DNA from: Philhelius pedissequus
Lineage: Eukaryota > Arthropoda > Insecta > Diptera > Syrphidae
Reading direction: 5' to 3'
Length of the DNA: 64,000 nt
Assembly: GCA_910595825.1 (NCBI GenBank)
Contig: OU343162.1
Coordinates: 12,986,604-13,050,603 of the forward strand
Shown: positions 9,813-21,945 of the stretch, in pieces
Position numbering within the stretch: the first letter of the stretch is position 1
How the letters are laid out: each line of letters opens with the position of its first letter
Program-made: the position numbers and the translations under genes
Notes under the pieces: model-generated
Told to the model about the DNA's origin: nothing
The model's input: only the letters and a program-made list of their open reading frames with translations
Databases searched by the model: none

Positions 9813-10112
9813 TTAAGTTGTGTCGTCAATCTCTCCATCCATTTCATCTTCGTCTGAACTATTTTGTTCTGTTTGTATTTGCTCAGCAAATTTTCGACGT
9901 AAAATTTTGTGGCTTGAAATTCCAGAGAGAAAATTCATTTTATTATCATTCCACTCCCAGATCCGCAAATTGCATTCGGTTTTCGGTAGGAGACTTCCTG
10001 TATAACAGTACCCGAAAGTTTTTATATGGCAAACCTCATCAACGCAAAATCTAAAGTAACCAGTGTTAATGGAGTTTATGCCTGAAATTCTCGAAACGTT
10101 GCAGTTATGCAT
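9813..10112 (-). CDS. unrecognised 99-residue frame, possible terminal exon
   Basis: A minus-strand open frame with a protein-like composition: Cys-containing N-terminal half, an RIWEWND segment, and an acidic C-terminus (SSDEDEMDGEIDD). Directly upstream of its first ATG the minus strand reads TTTTATGAAATTTCCAG, a reasonable 3' splice acceptor, so it could be the last coding exon of a host gene whose other exons lie at higher coordinates. I could not find a matching donor exon, a known domain, or a poly(A) signal close downstream. It may equally be a chance frame. Confidence 0.3.
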   Translation of the reverse strand: MHNCNVSRISGINSINTGYFRFCVDEVCHIKTFGYCYTGSLLPKTECNLRIWEWNDNKMNFLSGISSHKILRRKFAEQIQTEQNSSDEDEMDGEIDDTT

Positions 10113-11709
10113 CTGGAAATTTCATAAAATTAAACTATTTAATGAAAAGTTTCGGCAATCTTGCGATTACGACGATTTAAATTGAGAATTTTGTCTTATA
10201 AGGAACCTCTATATACCTAAGCTGTATAAGTTTTAAATTCACTTAGAGCTAACACACATTTAAAATTAATCTACGCAAAAATGCTAAAGATGTATAAAAC
10301 TGTTTCTTAATGATTGAAAATGAGAGAAGCCTTGAACTTTGAGTTTAAGGGGAATTTTTAGAATGAATTTATGCAAATTGAAAATTTTACAAGTTAATTA
10401 GGTTTGAAAAGTTGTTTAAGCGTAAATCAGTAATTATGCATGCAAAAATTATTCGTACTTACGAGATAATTATTCAGTTATGTTATTTTTTTTGTTTTGC
10501 TAACAAAAAAGTTCGAATCAATGCTTGATGGAATTGAAACACACATATAATTTTATAGTTGACCAACTATGTGCCACCCTATTGGAAAATGACATAACTA
10601 TGGCAAATGGCGGCAAGTGTCAGTTTTGTTTTGATATTTGTGAAGCAAATATTAAATCATTTGCTTTATTACTGTGCTTCGACGTCAAATGACGTACATG
10701 AAATTAAATCAGTTTTGTTTTTTTCTAACGATGTAAGGGTCCCTTATCATAAACAAGTAGTGTAAGAGTGGTGTAAAAATCGACGCTTTCAAGATCCACA
10801 CTGGGTATTACTACTTTTACACCACTGCTATTTTTAATCGATGTTTCCATTTTGGACTTTTTTCGGTTGCAGAAATAATTTTAAACACTGCGATATTTAA
10901 TAGATGTCAACTTTCCGGAATCATATATCGGCACTCCTTACCCCACTTAATTTAGAAAAGTTCAATCTTCCCATAACGAAAATTTAAAAAGAAGAAAGTG
11001 CGATGTTTCTGCAATTTTCCAACCTGAGCAATTTTGCCTACCCCGGCCACCACATACGTCCCTCACCCACATGCTTAAAAATCGCAAGCTAAAATTGCAT
11101 GATGAAAAAGCTGAATATTACTTGTCAAATTTGTTTGAACAGAACCGAGTTTGCCAAAGTGTGGAGGGCTTACAATAGGATCAATTCACAATGTTGGACA
11201 ATGTACACATTAAATGTGGGTATATTGTTTTTTTGAAGATGTATAGAACTATAAAATGAAATAAATAAAGATAAATAATTGTATTAATTGCCAGAAAAAG
11301 AACTTTGTTTGCTATTTTAATTTAAATGCGATTTCTAGAATATGGCCTTCGCGGCTAACTTGGATTTTGTACAATCTTGAGCTCTAATTTTCGTAGCAAC
11401 AATTGTGGGTCATATATTGGAAATAACTACGTGTATTTTGTTTTCCAAATCGTCAATCGTGTCTAGCTTACGGGTGTAGACTAGCGACTTTACATACCTA
11501 CAACCTACACAGAAAATAGTATACCGGGGTTAAATCGCAAGATATTGATTGCCAAGTCAGAGTTCCAAGACGCGAAATTATGCGCTCACCAAACTTTTCA
11601 ATTGTGGCATGCACTCTGTGACATGTTGCGCCATGTTGTTGAAATCACAAGCTCATATGAAAAATGATCCATATAGTAATACCCTGTGTAACTCCTAATT
11701 CCATAACCT
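10113..11709. other. spacer, nothing recognised
   Basis: No coherent frame. A short inverted pair (AGTGGTGTAAAA / TTTTACACCACT) near 10770-10830 is the only structure noticed. Confidence 0.4.
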
Positions 11710-12530
11710 CTAAATTCTATGGATATAATCATGACAAAACCTTTTAGAGGCTTTTATGAAGCTAAACAGGTTATTACCTGAAAGATTCGAGTGCTCTTCC
11801 AAATTCGTTGAAGAAATAGCTGCTCCAGAATTTGTTCCTTGGTAGACATTAGCATAGAAAGTGAGAAGTATTATCGTGTTCGTCTTTGTCGTCGCAACAT
11901 CGTCATAGGTCACAATTACTGAGCCCCATTTTCTTTTTATGGTAAGACTGTATCCGGTTATTACGCTCACAAGGGATCGATGTGAATTCTTGTTTAAGTG
12001 TTCTATTCTCTATCGTAATTGGGCCATAGATTCCTGTTTGTAGAATAGGTGTCGAATAGGTTCCACCTTTCATTAGTTCTAAAAAGAATCTTCTTTGCAA
12101 TGTTCTGTTTAGTAGCATCTAGTGAGGACTTTAATCGCCCTCCATCGCCAGCCCATTAGATATAGCGGGACCCAGCAAAGTCTTATATTATACAACGTTT
12201 CAAAATCCAAAGCCCTTGTCGATTTAATAACTGTGACTGAAATTGCATTAATTTCTTCTTGGGTTTCTGAGAAGAAACCTGCACTAACCCTAGTGTCCAT
12301 CTTTGAGCCAATGATGTAAATAGCTATTATCAGCTCATCAGTAAAGGGTTCGTTGTTCACCCATACGTGTCTGTCGAGGAAACAAGTTTTGAACGGTTTG
12401 TTAAAATCGACATTAGGTGACATATGGTGGACGTTGCCTGCAAATTTCTGCAGAATCTGAGAATAGCCAATGTGGCTAGACTTCCAACTGATTAGTTTCT
12501 TATAACGGGTGTTTTTTCTTGTAGACGTGT
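11710..12530 (-). pseudogene. unrecognised minus-strand coding region broken by frameshifts
   Basis: Three minus-strand frames tile the region in order: one running in from about 12528 (first ATG at 12423) to a stop at 12109, then 12118-11903, then 11970-11710. The first and third are in the same frame; the middle one is shifted, with stops in the gap. The composition is protein-like (for example HVWVNNEPFTDELIIAIYI and GSVIVTYDDVATTKTN) and beta-rich in feel. This pattern fits one coding region disrupted by two indels. I do not recognise the family; an endogenous viral fragment or a retroelement structural protein are possibilities, without evidence for either. Confidence 0.4.
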
Positions 12531-12540
12531 GGTTTTCAAG
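12505..12540 (+). repeat. solo mariner-like terminus
   Basis: TA followed by ACGGGTGTTTTTT and then GTGTGGTTTTCAA matches the start of the fragment at 21794-21945. No partner end nearby. Confidence 0.5.
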
Positions 12541-14826
12541 AAGAAATAAGACGCATATAATTTAATTTAATAAAATTTGTAAGATTTTAACCCAAACCTT
12601 CGAGTACACCAAAGGAATCGATAAACTTATTAGTAACACAATACCAGCGACAGTTAAGATACACAAACCAATAAAAAAATTAAATTTATCAAACAGAGCT
12701 AGAGGCCTTTATATTTTTAAGCCTTTCAATAATTATGTTAATTCAAATCCACTCAATTTTCAAAAATTTAACTTCTCCAATTGTCAATTTCAAAGTTCTC
12801 AAGCTTTCGTTAGGTACTCTTATATCGCAGTCAACAACAAAGGAGGTTATTTTCTCTGAGGGCCTTTTATAGAAGATGAAACGATTTTAATTATATTTTC
12901 CTATCTTTCTGAAAATAAAATTAAAAAAAAAAATAAACAAAAATCTAATTTCAGTCACTATCTTAACAAAAGCACATTCAAGCTATCGCCAGCTGGCTGA
13001 AGTTGATGATATCGTCTCTTGCATCGAGAACAATAAGCCAACAATTTATGTATTGTATCCTAGGCATTGAACAATACCCATTGCACTGCATATAGAAAAA
13101 TCAATAGGGAACACAAAACAAACACCATTTACGACGACATACAAGACCGAAGACGCACTCAAAGCGATATGAATGGAAACTTATAGCCTAAAATGAATTC
13201 TCTATTCTCCTTGAGGTTGTTCAATGGCATCCATTGTCTCCTTATTGCCAGTTGCATGGCAAATCACACAATTACATAAATGAAGTTCAGACACATATAC
13301 ATATATTCATTCTATACATATGTATGTATACTATATATGTATATCGGGCTCATAAAACTTTCTGTGGTACAACAAAGGGATGTGCCTCTATTTACAATCC
13401 TATAAAAGCATTGAATATAGAAAGACAAGAACAAGAAGAGCCTAGGATCCGCAATTTCTATGTTAGCTATACTTAAGCTTCTACGTATATCCTTTTTTTC
13501 TACCTCTCCACCTCCAGCTCTACCCCTTCCCAATAACTCGTATTCCTCTTTTACTATTACCTAGTCGTATGTACTTCTGGAATTGCTCATGCTTATGGTA
13601 CTTCCGCTTGTTATCTAGAATACTCCAGCTGCAGCAATCTTATGGGTGTTCACCCAGTTCGTGTAATAAAAATTAATGAGAAAGTCCTGATTGCTTGACG
13701 ACAAAAAAAAAAAACAGAAATATCTCTATAATATGTATGGACCTATGTTGAACTATTTTAACCGCAATGAGAAAAAAGTTAGTTATTTTTCGCTGCAGTA
13801 GTTTTCTATCTGGGAAAGAGAATGAGAAGGGTCCTTGCCATGGTCTTGCTAGATTCTAGATGGTGAAAACGAATAGATTAAAAGGGGTCAAGTGAAGCTC
13901 TAGGTTGCGTTTCAGCATTTAGTTATAGTCGGTTTCCGTGAGGCGGATTTGATGACGATTATAGTTCAAGGTGTAGCGTTGCAATTGGAAAATTAGAAGA
14001 CCGAGCTGTTGTCTATAGTCTTAGGAAGTAATCCATAATATATGGATTGATTTATCTATCATTGGGTCATTCAGTTTTGGCTTTAGCGACTTTTAAGGCC
14101 TCTACGGCTGATATTTGGTGAAACAGCTGCGCTTGATCAGCAAATATTGGTACTGCACCTAATTATGGCTAACGAAATTCTCCTGACTTGTATGACGTCA
14201 CAGAATTTGCCTGGGCAATACTATTTCCTTTGATAATAATAATTGTTTGTGTTCAAAATAAATTGAACCATTTTTTCCAAAAACATTTTGTATAGGTATT
14301 AGGTAGTTACCACTTATAGACATTTATTTTTTAAATTTGGCTTTTTGCACGAATTTTTCATTTCGATTTTCAGAAATCGGCTATGAATTTGGGGAAGGAA
14401 TTTTTGGTCCCTAATTTTATTAAATTAATTTTCATTGTTTGGGACACCTCTCTGGGAATTTTAAAGTTTCCAAATCATTTCCATTCAAGTCTTTTGGGAA
14501 ATCTTAAAATGAAGCATGACTTTTCTGACTATTAGAGGAAATAAAATACAAAAGAAAACGAATAAAATGGAATAAACTTATAAAGGACAAACAAAAGTTA
14601 CTTTCATGTTTTTTTTTTTAATAAATTTCCAGGTGAACAATGGAAATATAATCTAACATGTGCTTTAAAATGTCAAGCAAACACTGGACCTCGCTGTAAA
14701 TATAAAACGGTAATAAGGAGTGTTATTTTTGTTATCTATTAGGTAATTATAAAGGCTTTTTGTCGTCATCAGCCTGAAAAAAATAAAAAGATCCTAAGCC
14801 CTTCAGGTGAAAGCTTTTTTATTCGT
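12541..14826. other. AT-rich spacer, no gene seen
   Basis: Only short frames on both strands, with a CATATGTATGTATA-type microsatellite near 13310-13345. Nothing recognised. Confidence 0.45.
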
Positions 14827-15063
14827 GGCCGTGGCGCGATAATTGTATGCTCGCCTGTCAACCTCGTGGTCGCATGTTCGATTCCTGTCTTCTTATATTC
14901 CATTAAAAACCAATTCTAAAAATTGTCATAAAATGAGTTGGTTTACTCATTACATGCTGTTCAGGCAAAACACTAACAACATGTGGGTGAGTAAACTAGT
15001 TACCCTTAAATATGACAAATCAATAAATAAAAAAATGCGAATTATAAGGGTCATAAATAAATA
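14827..15063 (+). mobile_element. tRNA-derived SINE
   Basis: The head resembles a tRNA: an A-box-like TGGCGCGATAATTG at 14832-14845 and a B box GTTCGATTCC at 14876-14885 about 30 bases later, the spacing of an internal pol III promoter. The body holds a hairpin with perfect 9-bp arms GTTTACTCA (14941-14949) and TGAGTAAAC (14988-14996), with ACATGCTGTT / AACAACATGT pairing inside. The 3' end is an AATAAATA-rich tail. It is too degenerate to be a tRNA gene. The exact 3' end and target duplication are uncertain. Confidence 0.6.
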
Positions 15064-15352
15064 AGACACGGTAATTTTCTCCGCATTAGTTCAGCCGCCA
15101 TCGCTGGAGATAAATCTGAGACAACAACCAGCTCTAGTCTGAGAAAATCGCGCCACACATCTTTACTATCCTACTTTCTCTTCTTTCACCAGAAGCCCGC
15201 GCTGTGTTAAAAACATATAGAGGGCATTCATGATCTCTTGAGCGCATGCATAATTATACAAAAAAAATCTTACAAGTTTTTCATAAGTCACAAAGTATAT
15301 TTTCCCACTAGAACAGACTGAGGAATGGCACTTTTTGCATTGAAAACAAATA

Positions 15353-16662
15353 CAGGGTGGGCCACGAATCGTGCTACAAAAATAAAATGTAATAACTTCT
15401 TTTCAGTGTGAGTAATGGGCTTATTTTTTTTTTATTTTATAGGCTACTATTTAGATTTATCAAAATGAATGCTTGGGATACTGAAAAAAGGATTTGGATA
15501 GTGCAGCGATACCATTTTTGCAGTCCGTCATTTCCGTCCAAAGGGAATATAGGTTGGAGTTTGGCGGTACTTCCCCGAGTAGATGGACCATTATGAGTGG
15601 TGAACATGTTTGCCGAATCTGGAAGCATCGAACGAAGACCGTATCATCGTGATCCCAATGTTCGTGCTCAGGATACAATCGTGGCTGTTGCATCGGCAAT
15701 ACAGGCAAATTCAAGTCTTTCGACTCGAAACTTATAGGGACAAATTGGAGTTAGCAGAAGGTCTTTACAACGGATACTTCATGATGACTTAAGCTTGTTT
15801 TCGTACAAAGTCCAAATTACAAGCAAGTTAAACTCTCAGGATTTGCCTGTTTGCCTGGAATTTGGCGAAAAATGATTGCAATGGCCGAAGAAGACAACAC
15901 ATTGATAAATTGTTTGTTCATGTCTGATGAGGCTCATTCTGACTTAAACGGCAATGTTAACAACAAAATTGTCGTATATGGAGTGAATCCAATCGAGAAA
16001 TGCTCCTTGAGACGGCACTGCAACCAGAACGAGTCACTATGTGGTACGCAGTTTCATCAAGGTTTATTGTCGGGCCATACTTCTTTTAAGAAAACGGTGT
16101 AACACAAACTGTCAATGGGGACCGTTATTTAAAGATGTTGAAGGAGTTTTTTTACTCAGAACTTCGCCGAAGACGTATCCCTTTCAGCAGGATTTGGTTT
16201 CAACAAGATGGAGCATGTGCATACGTATCCACACAAGTTATGGCGGAGCTCCAACGAAAATTCCCAAACAAATTGATATCCAGAAACTGCACTTTCCGCT
16301 GGCCCCCAAGGTCACCTGACCTGACTGCACCAGTTTTTTTTATGGGATTATGTCAAGCAGGAATTGTTTAAAAAGAAACCCAGGAATTTGACTGAATAAT
16401 TGAAGCAGTCAATTAAGACAATAATTGAGGCGATCCCAATTTCAACCCTTCAGGCCGCAATGAACAATTCTGATCAGGTGCCGCATATGCGTGGATGAGC
16501 GTGGAGGTGATTTGCGGCCTATCATCCTTAAAAACCATTAGTTATTTAAATTAAAATTTAATTTTTAATCCAATAAAAAAAATTACAATTAAAATTACAT
16601 ACATCGATTAAAATAGAAGTTATTTAAATTTCTTATTGTAGCACGATTCGTGAGTCACCCTG
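15353..16662 (+). mobile_element. Tc1/mariner-superfamily element, DD41D type, copy 2
   Basis: 1310 bp with the same ends as the copy at 5141-6136 (CAGGGTG..., CGAATCGTGCTACAA) and flanking TA at 15351-15352 and 16663-16664. This copy keeps the internal blocks missing from copy 1. Confidence 0.9.
15465..16485 (+). pseudogene. DD41D mariner-like transposase relic, copy 2
   Basis: Begins MNAWDTEKRIWIVQRYHFCS. Readable pieces in shifting frames give a DNA-binding region with ILHDDLSLF-like text near 15775-15795, the first Asp motif MSDEAH near 15920, then WFQQDGA near 16196 (frame 16135-16371) and WPPRSPDLTAP with the last Asp changed (APVFF in place of APDFF). It therefore carries frameshifts and has lost the third catalytic Asp. 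Together the two copies show the full layout of the family, but each is inactive. Confidence 0.87.
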
Positions 16663-16823
16663 TAGAAGAGTGCTTTATTAGATTTCGAAAATGCTTTACC
16701 ACATCTATGCTTTGGTTCATTCTAAATAAATTTTGTTTCCATTTTAAGTATTTTTACTTGCAATACACGTATTATGTATTTAACCATTTGTGTTTTAAGT
16801 TGTTACAAATAAAATCTTTAATT

Positions 16824-16990
16824 TATCAAACAATAAATTAATATTATTTTTGTCTTTGTAGACTTTTTGGATTAAAGCCAAATTGAACACCTTTATGAAC
16901 TGTAGTTTAAAATGTGTTTCGCCCAGGCACTACAGTTGGGCTCATCAGTTAGATGCTATAATACCTTTCTAAGACGCAACATTTGTTGGT
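16824..16990 (-). repeat. dispersed repeat carrying a hammerhead-like motif
   Basis: The part at 16824-16887 is shared with 9401-9463, so this is a dispersed sequence. The remaining part (16888-16990) holds the hammerhead-like core. No clear termini or target duplication found. Confidence 0.5.
16880..16960 (-). ncRNA. hammerhead ribozyme-like motif
   Basis: Minus strand: CTGATGA (16948-16942), stem II GCCCA...TGGGC (16941-16921; 5 perfect pairs, 11-nt loop), then GAAAC (16920-16916). CTGATGA, paired stem II and GAAAC are in the right order and spacing with no insertion. A stem III of ACAC with GTGT (16890-16887) is possible, giving a GUU cleavage site, but I cannot build a convincing helix I. 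Probably a decayed or partial hammerhead. Confidence 0.5.
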
Positions 16991-17355
16991 TGATGTTTAC
17001 CGACTTTAATAAAATTTACAGCGATTACTCACTGCAAATTATATTTTTCTAGGGGAATTTGGTCAAATTCATACACCTAGAAATATGTTATGCGCGTGGT
17101 CTGGCTAGTAATTATCCCCCAACTAACAGCACCTACCATACAATTTGTTCTGGCATCATACTATACTTAGTCTACATTTTGGTCCAACATTTTCTTTTTG
17201 TACATATTTTGTTATTAACGGTACTTGCCATACAACCATTTTTTTATGTCTGACTTCTCATAAATGGCTTAATGGAAAATTTATATATAGGAGGGAAATT
17301 CTTAACAATACTGTATACCAACATTTTCGTAACATTTTTACTTGCGATTATATGT

Positions 17356-18392
17356 AGGTACTATAAGGCAGTTATGCATTCGTCGAAAAAAAAGTTTTGA
17401 GATAACAATCAAACATGACATTACGATAGAACAGACAAAAAAGATGGTCTTAAAATTCTGTGCGTCTGTATGTCTGTCTGTATGTATGTATGTATAGACA
17501 CCTACAGCCCAAACGGGTGGTAGGAATTGCTTCAAACTTGGTACCTATATAGAGTTTTTTAGGTATTGTATTGTGCAGAGGGGAAATTGAATTTTTTTTT
17601 AGCTCAAAAAATAACGGTACCTGACATAAACCGTGACGTTAAAGTCTATTTTTCTCGGAAACAGCTCAAGGATTTTGATTTAAAAAAATCAGTGCAGGGT
17701 TTACGTACGGCCGATCATATGGTTGAATTTTTTTTTAAATGTATAAAACGATACTTTCCACAGGACCTTTTTTTTGTTTTCGACTATCTCATAAATGGCT
17801 TAACCGATTCTTTCAAAATTTCACACATATAAAGGCGACCTAATTTTATGCCCAGTACCAATATTTTTAATTAAATTTTTTTGTATTTTTAAAAGCATTT
17901 TTAAGAAAAAAATTTTAAAACTTATATTTTGAAAATTGATAATTGGATTTTTTTCAAAAATTATTGTTATATGTATTTTCTGAATACCTATGAAGTGGCG
18001 TTTTAGATTTTTTTTTTTTTGAAACATGTTTTCAAAAAGTTTAAAAAAAAACTTTTTTCTCAAAAACGGCTCCACAGATTTTTTTCTCGTAAATTCAAAT
18101 TACGTACTTTTTTTGAGCTCAAGTAAGTTAAAGTATTTATTTAAGAATTTTGAATTTTTTTTCTTGATTATGCCGATTTAATCTTTTGTTGTTAAGTTTA
18201 TATTATTAAATATTTAAGATTGTCATACCATTGTTTTTAGAAAAAAAACTGAAGAAAATTTTGTACATACATATAAAAAATTAAGTAAAAAACTACTCTA
18301 AAAATATATTTAGATTTTCAATTGAAATCTTTTGCATACGATGTGATCGAATATAAGAGAAAGTACGTGCAATCCAGTCGTGCATTTTATTT
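17356..18392 (+). repeat. dispersed repeat family R, longest continuous copy
   Basis: Starts AGGTACTATAAGGCA, includes a CTGTCTGT/TATGTATG stretch, then a TTGCTTCAAACTTGGTAC motif, and ends with GTGCAATCCAGTCGTG. The 5' part matches 46237-47420; the 3' end matches 8065-8420 and 44961-45300 in reverse complement. Frames inside (17566-17832, 17821-18075) are repeat translations. No transposase seen; class unknown. Confidence 0.7.
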
Positions 18393-20762
18393 ATATTGTT
18401 ATTAAAGTATACACAGTTATACACATTTTATAAACAAATCGATTCAAACAGTTTATTTTTTCTAATAAATAATACTTTATTATTTATTTTAATCTTGTAT
18501 CACTTTTGTTTTCTTCGATTCATTCAGCGGTTTGATATTTCCACCATACCGCAACTATTTACCGCACTCACAAGGATTTCCTTTTTCTAAGGCTTCGCAG
18601 ATTTTGATCAATAGTATAATATTAACGTTCTAAATAAAAATTAAAGCTTGCCAACTAGAAGTTTTTAAACACACTATTCAGACGTTTAAAATGTTTTTAC
18701 GAAATAGCAAACAGCTAATAACGATTTTGATAGAATAAAAAATGTTCTATGTGAATAATTTTTTTAAGAAAAAAATATTTCGTCAAGCATCCCCAAATTT
18801 CCCGAAATCGAAATCCTTGAAATTTAAAAATTTGCACTTTGTTTTTGTTTTTCTACAGTTTCTTGGGAGTTTGGGTAACATGATTCGCTTTTTCCAAACA
18901 TTTCAACCCCCTTTTTGGTACCTCTGTAGCGCTCACGTAACTCCTCAGTTCCTTTAAAGGCATGTATAGAGTCGCCACTGCCAATGTTTTTTTAATATAA
19001 AATTATATTGAAACTCCAAGCATACATACGTTTCATGAGTCTAATCCGCATATGACAGGATACAGTATGACAGGATTCAAAGTGACAGTGTTATAATGTG
19101 ACAGTGTTACAGTGTGGCACTTATTCAATTTTTACCGTATCTAATTTTTGTTGTGTATGTATGTATAATAAAGGAGAGCTGACATAATTTATTGTTATAT
19201 GGTTTCGACTATACCTATCACTGTGTTAAACAGACTGACAGTAATAATGTCACTAGCAGTTGACATGTGAGTTTCACAGTGGAATTTCACTGATTTTAAT
19301 ATTTTTTCTTTCAAAATTGAATGCTTCGACAGTACATGTGACCTAAAAAAAAACTAACAACTATACAATTTCTAATAATCTTTCGGAGAGAAATGCACCG
19401 ATTAAGGAAAGTTTTTTTTATCAAAGGTTAACACCATTTCCAACAGCCATTATCTCGATGAAGCCTCTTAAGATTTATAGCTTTTAGCATTTACATTTTG
19501 CTCCCCAAAATATTTACTCCCCCACACAACCCCATAATAATGGTTCACTTTTAAATAATATCATGTTTGTAACTTGTAGATACGACGTGTAGATTAATTC
19601 AACAAGCAGAAGCACAAGTAGTGCAAAACTGCAAACATCCTGCTAACTGCCAACAACCATAAGCACTATGCAAGACAATTAATCAGTTTCAATCTGGCAC
19701 CACAACCATAAGGCAATCAGGGTGCATGTTATCTGACCGCTAACTAGCCAAAGACTTAACCTTCTTACGAATCGATTACATTATGTCGACTTCACTCTAA
19801 GTCTTTGTCGCACGTCATCGCCATACTGCAGACTAAGCCCAACAACCTTACAATATTCCTATAATGGGGAAACAGCTATACTATTGCCACCCAAATGGCC
19901 CATTATCCTTACCACAGAAGGAAATACCTCACTTAAGCAGTTACGCATTAAGTTTTGTCACACAATACACCGTTGTTGGTTTGCTGCCGTGAGTCCTTAT
20001 ATCAATAAAATTGTACTTGAGTGTTGCACTATTAACAATGGCATGGCATGGCACTTGCATGCTGTGAGGCATTCATTTCAATTAACGTCCTAACGATCTT
20101 TTCGCACCTTCCGGTGGCATATAACTGCGACTTGCAGTGTATTTAGTTCATTAAATCTTGAATATAAATGTTAATGTCGATGTGCCCATTTTTATTCTTC
20201 ATCCAATAAATAATTACTCTGAATCCTCCTCGTAGGTACTTTATGAATTCTACAAGTCGATATACCTAACTTGGCATATGTATATAAGTTAAATTATAAG
20301 CAAATTTAAAATTAAAACAATAAATCCTTTCGAACATTTTGTAAAGTTTTAAACAAAAAACCCAAGCACGCTACTTCCAAATTTTCATTTTTATTTTTAA
20401 GCGCTGGTATTAATACCATTTAATGGTTGCATGCAGCTTCCGGTTGAGCTTTAATTTTGTATACCTTTCCTACTCACGCATTAGGGAATTGTATTGGATT
20501 TGTGATAAAATTCAATTCATTTAGGCTTGTCTTAATACTTACAGCAAATCTAAATGACATTTTACTCATTTCCCTCAAAACGAATACTAAAATATACTAT
20601 AAGCCTATTTGCAATTCAAAGATGAATTAAACGAACAGATCTTTCTGTAAAGAGAAATTGATATGATTCTGAATAGGCCCTCAAAAAAAAAGAACAGCTG
20701 GTTGCTTGCTTTTAAAAAAATTAATTTCTATCCTTTCAAACAAATCTTGGCAGCAATAAAGA
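18393..20762. other. spacer, no gene seen
   Basis: Contains a short degenerate tandem array of GTGACAGTGTTA / GACAGGAT units at about 19057-19118. No convincing frame. Confidence 0.45.
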
Positions 20763-21095
20763 CATTGGCGCAAAAATTTAAACAGCCTGATGTGACGGGC
20801 TTAGAATGATACTATTTAACAGTTTGCTAATACTAAAGCACTTTACTAAAATTTTCCTAATTTTAAACACTATTTAACTAGCACCATACTAAATCTATTT
20901 ACTTAATAAACTACAACTAAACACGCCTAAAATATAGTGCAAAAAAGTAAGCGAACATAACTTTTTGACGTTTGTAAATGTCAATGTGGCATATGGATTT
21001 AGTTCGGCACTAAAAAAATAAAGTAGCCATTTTGTGATTTTAACTTTAGTAAAATGTTAAGAAAATAGTAAATCAACTAAAATGTTGGGACATTT
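20763..21095 (+). mobile_element. MITE family M1, copy 1
   Basis: Starts CATTGGCGCAAAAATTTAAACAG and follows the reverse complement of 50819-51184 along its length (shared blocks AAGCACTTTACTAA, AAAATAAAGTAGCCATTTTGTG). Non-coding; superfamily not determined. Confidence 0.65.
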
Positions 21096-21791
21096 TTGCA
21101 AATATTTATTTCTAATGAATATTTAATGCGTGAGTTGTTCTTATTAACGGGTAATGAAAACGAAAACACTTCTTGATAGAGATTTGGGCTAAATATAAAC
21201 TATAATCGGCAGATGATCCCAGCACAATAATTGTGCTATTTTTTTTTTTTTTTTTTTTGTAATAGGCTGCATTTCTTTAACTTCCAAATATCTCATTTGG
21301 CTGAACGGCATATCAAACGTGCTCGAATACATTGGAAGATGTTGTTGGAAATATTCACAATAATTTTCAGATAGTTCTTGCTTCCAGAGAGTGGTAGTGC
21401 GTAATGCATTAGGTATAAACGTTCTGTGTGTAATTAATTCCTATTAATAGCTGATTTTTGTCCACGTGCTTATATTTGTATTGCACAATTTTGAACAATT
21501 ACTTTTTTTATTAGTTCGATTATAATTTCCAACGAAAAAGATTTTTCTTATTGGTGGTAGGTGCTTCGGGGTCAAAAATAAAGTTTATTTTTTTTAGTTC
21601 TGTTCTCTTTTTATGGACATTATCAAGATTTGTCTGCTTAGCAATCAGGTTATATTAACGTTTTGATAGCTGCTTTTTTAAAAACAACTGAAATGACAAA
21701 CAAAAACTAGTAAATGATCGGTCTGAACTCTCTACTCGTTTTGGTAAACGAAAAGCGAAAACGAGTTTAGTGTAAATAGACTATAAGTAAC
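21096..21791. other. spacer, nothing recognised
   Basis: Holds a T-rich run (21240-21258). No repeat boundaries or frames of note. Confidence 0.4.
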
Positions 21792-21793
21792 TA

Positions 21794-21945
21794 ACGGTGT
21801 TTTTTTTAAATGTGTGGTTTTCAATCTGGCAATACTTTTTTCGGAGTTGGTCTTTTTGACAGCTGTCACTTGATTTATGCTCAGTCTGGTTTGCCAATTC
21901 GTAAAGAATAGACTTACTCCTGAACAACGTTTGTAAATCGTGCAT
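21794..21945 (+). mobile_element. 5' fragment of a mariner-like element
   Basis: TA then ACGGTGTTTTTTTT, followed by GACAGCTGTCACTTGATTTATG and a decayed frame reading NRLTPEQRL, the usual N-terminus of a large insect mariner-like transposase group (from memory). Only about 150 bp remains; the 3' end is absent. The same terminus lies at 12505-12540. Confidence 0.6.

Noticed and set aside
13305..13345. CATATGTATGTATA stretch as a promoter or site
   Set aside because: Ordinary TA/TG microsatellite.
15926..15932. CTGATGA in plus strand as a hammerhead core
   Set aside because: It is part of the MSDEAH codons of the transposase; no paired stem II and GAAAC follow.
17566..17832. 88-residue open frame
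   Set aside because: Inside dispersed repeat R and not conserved as a frame in the other copies.
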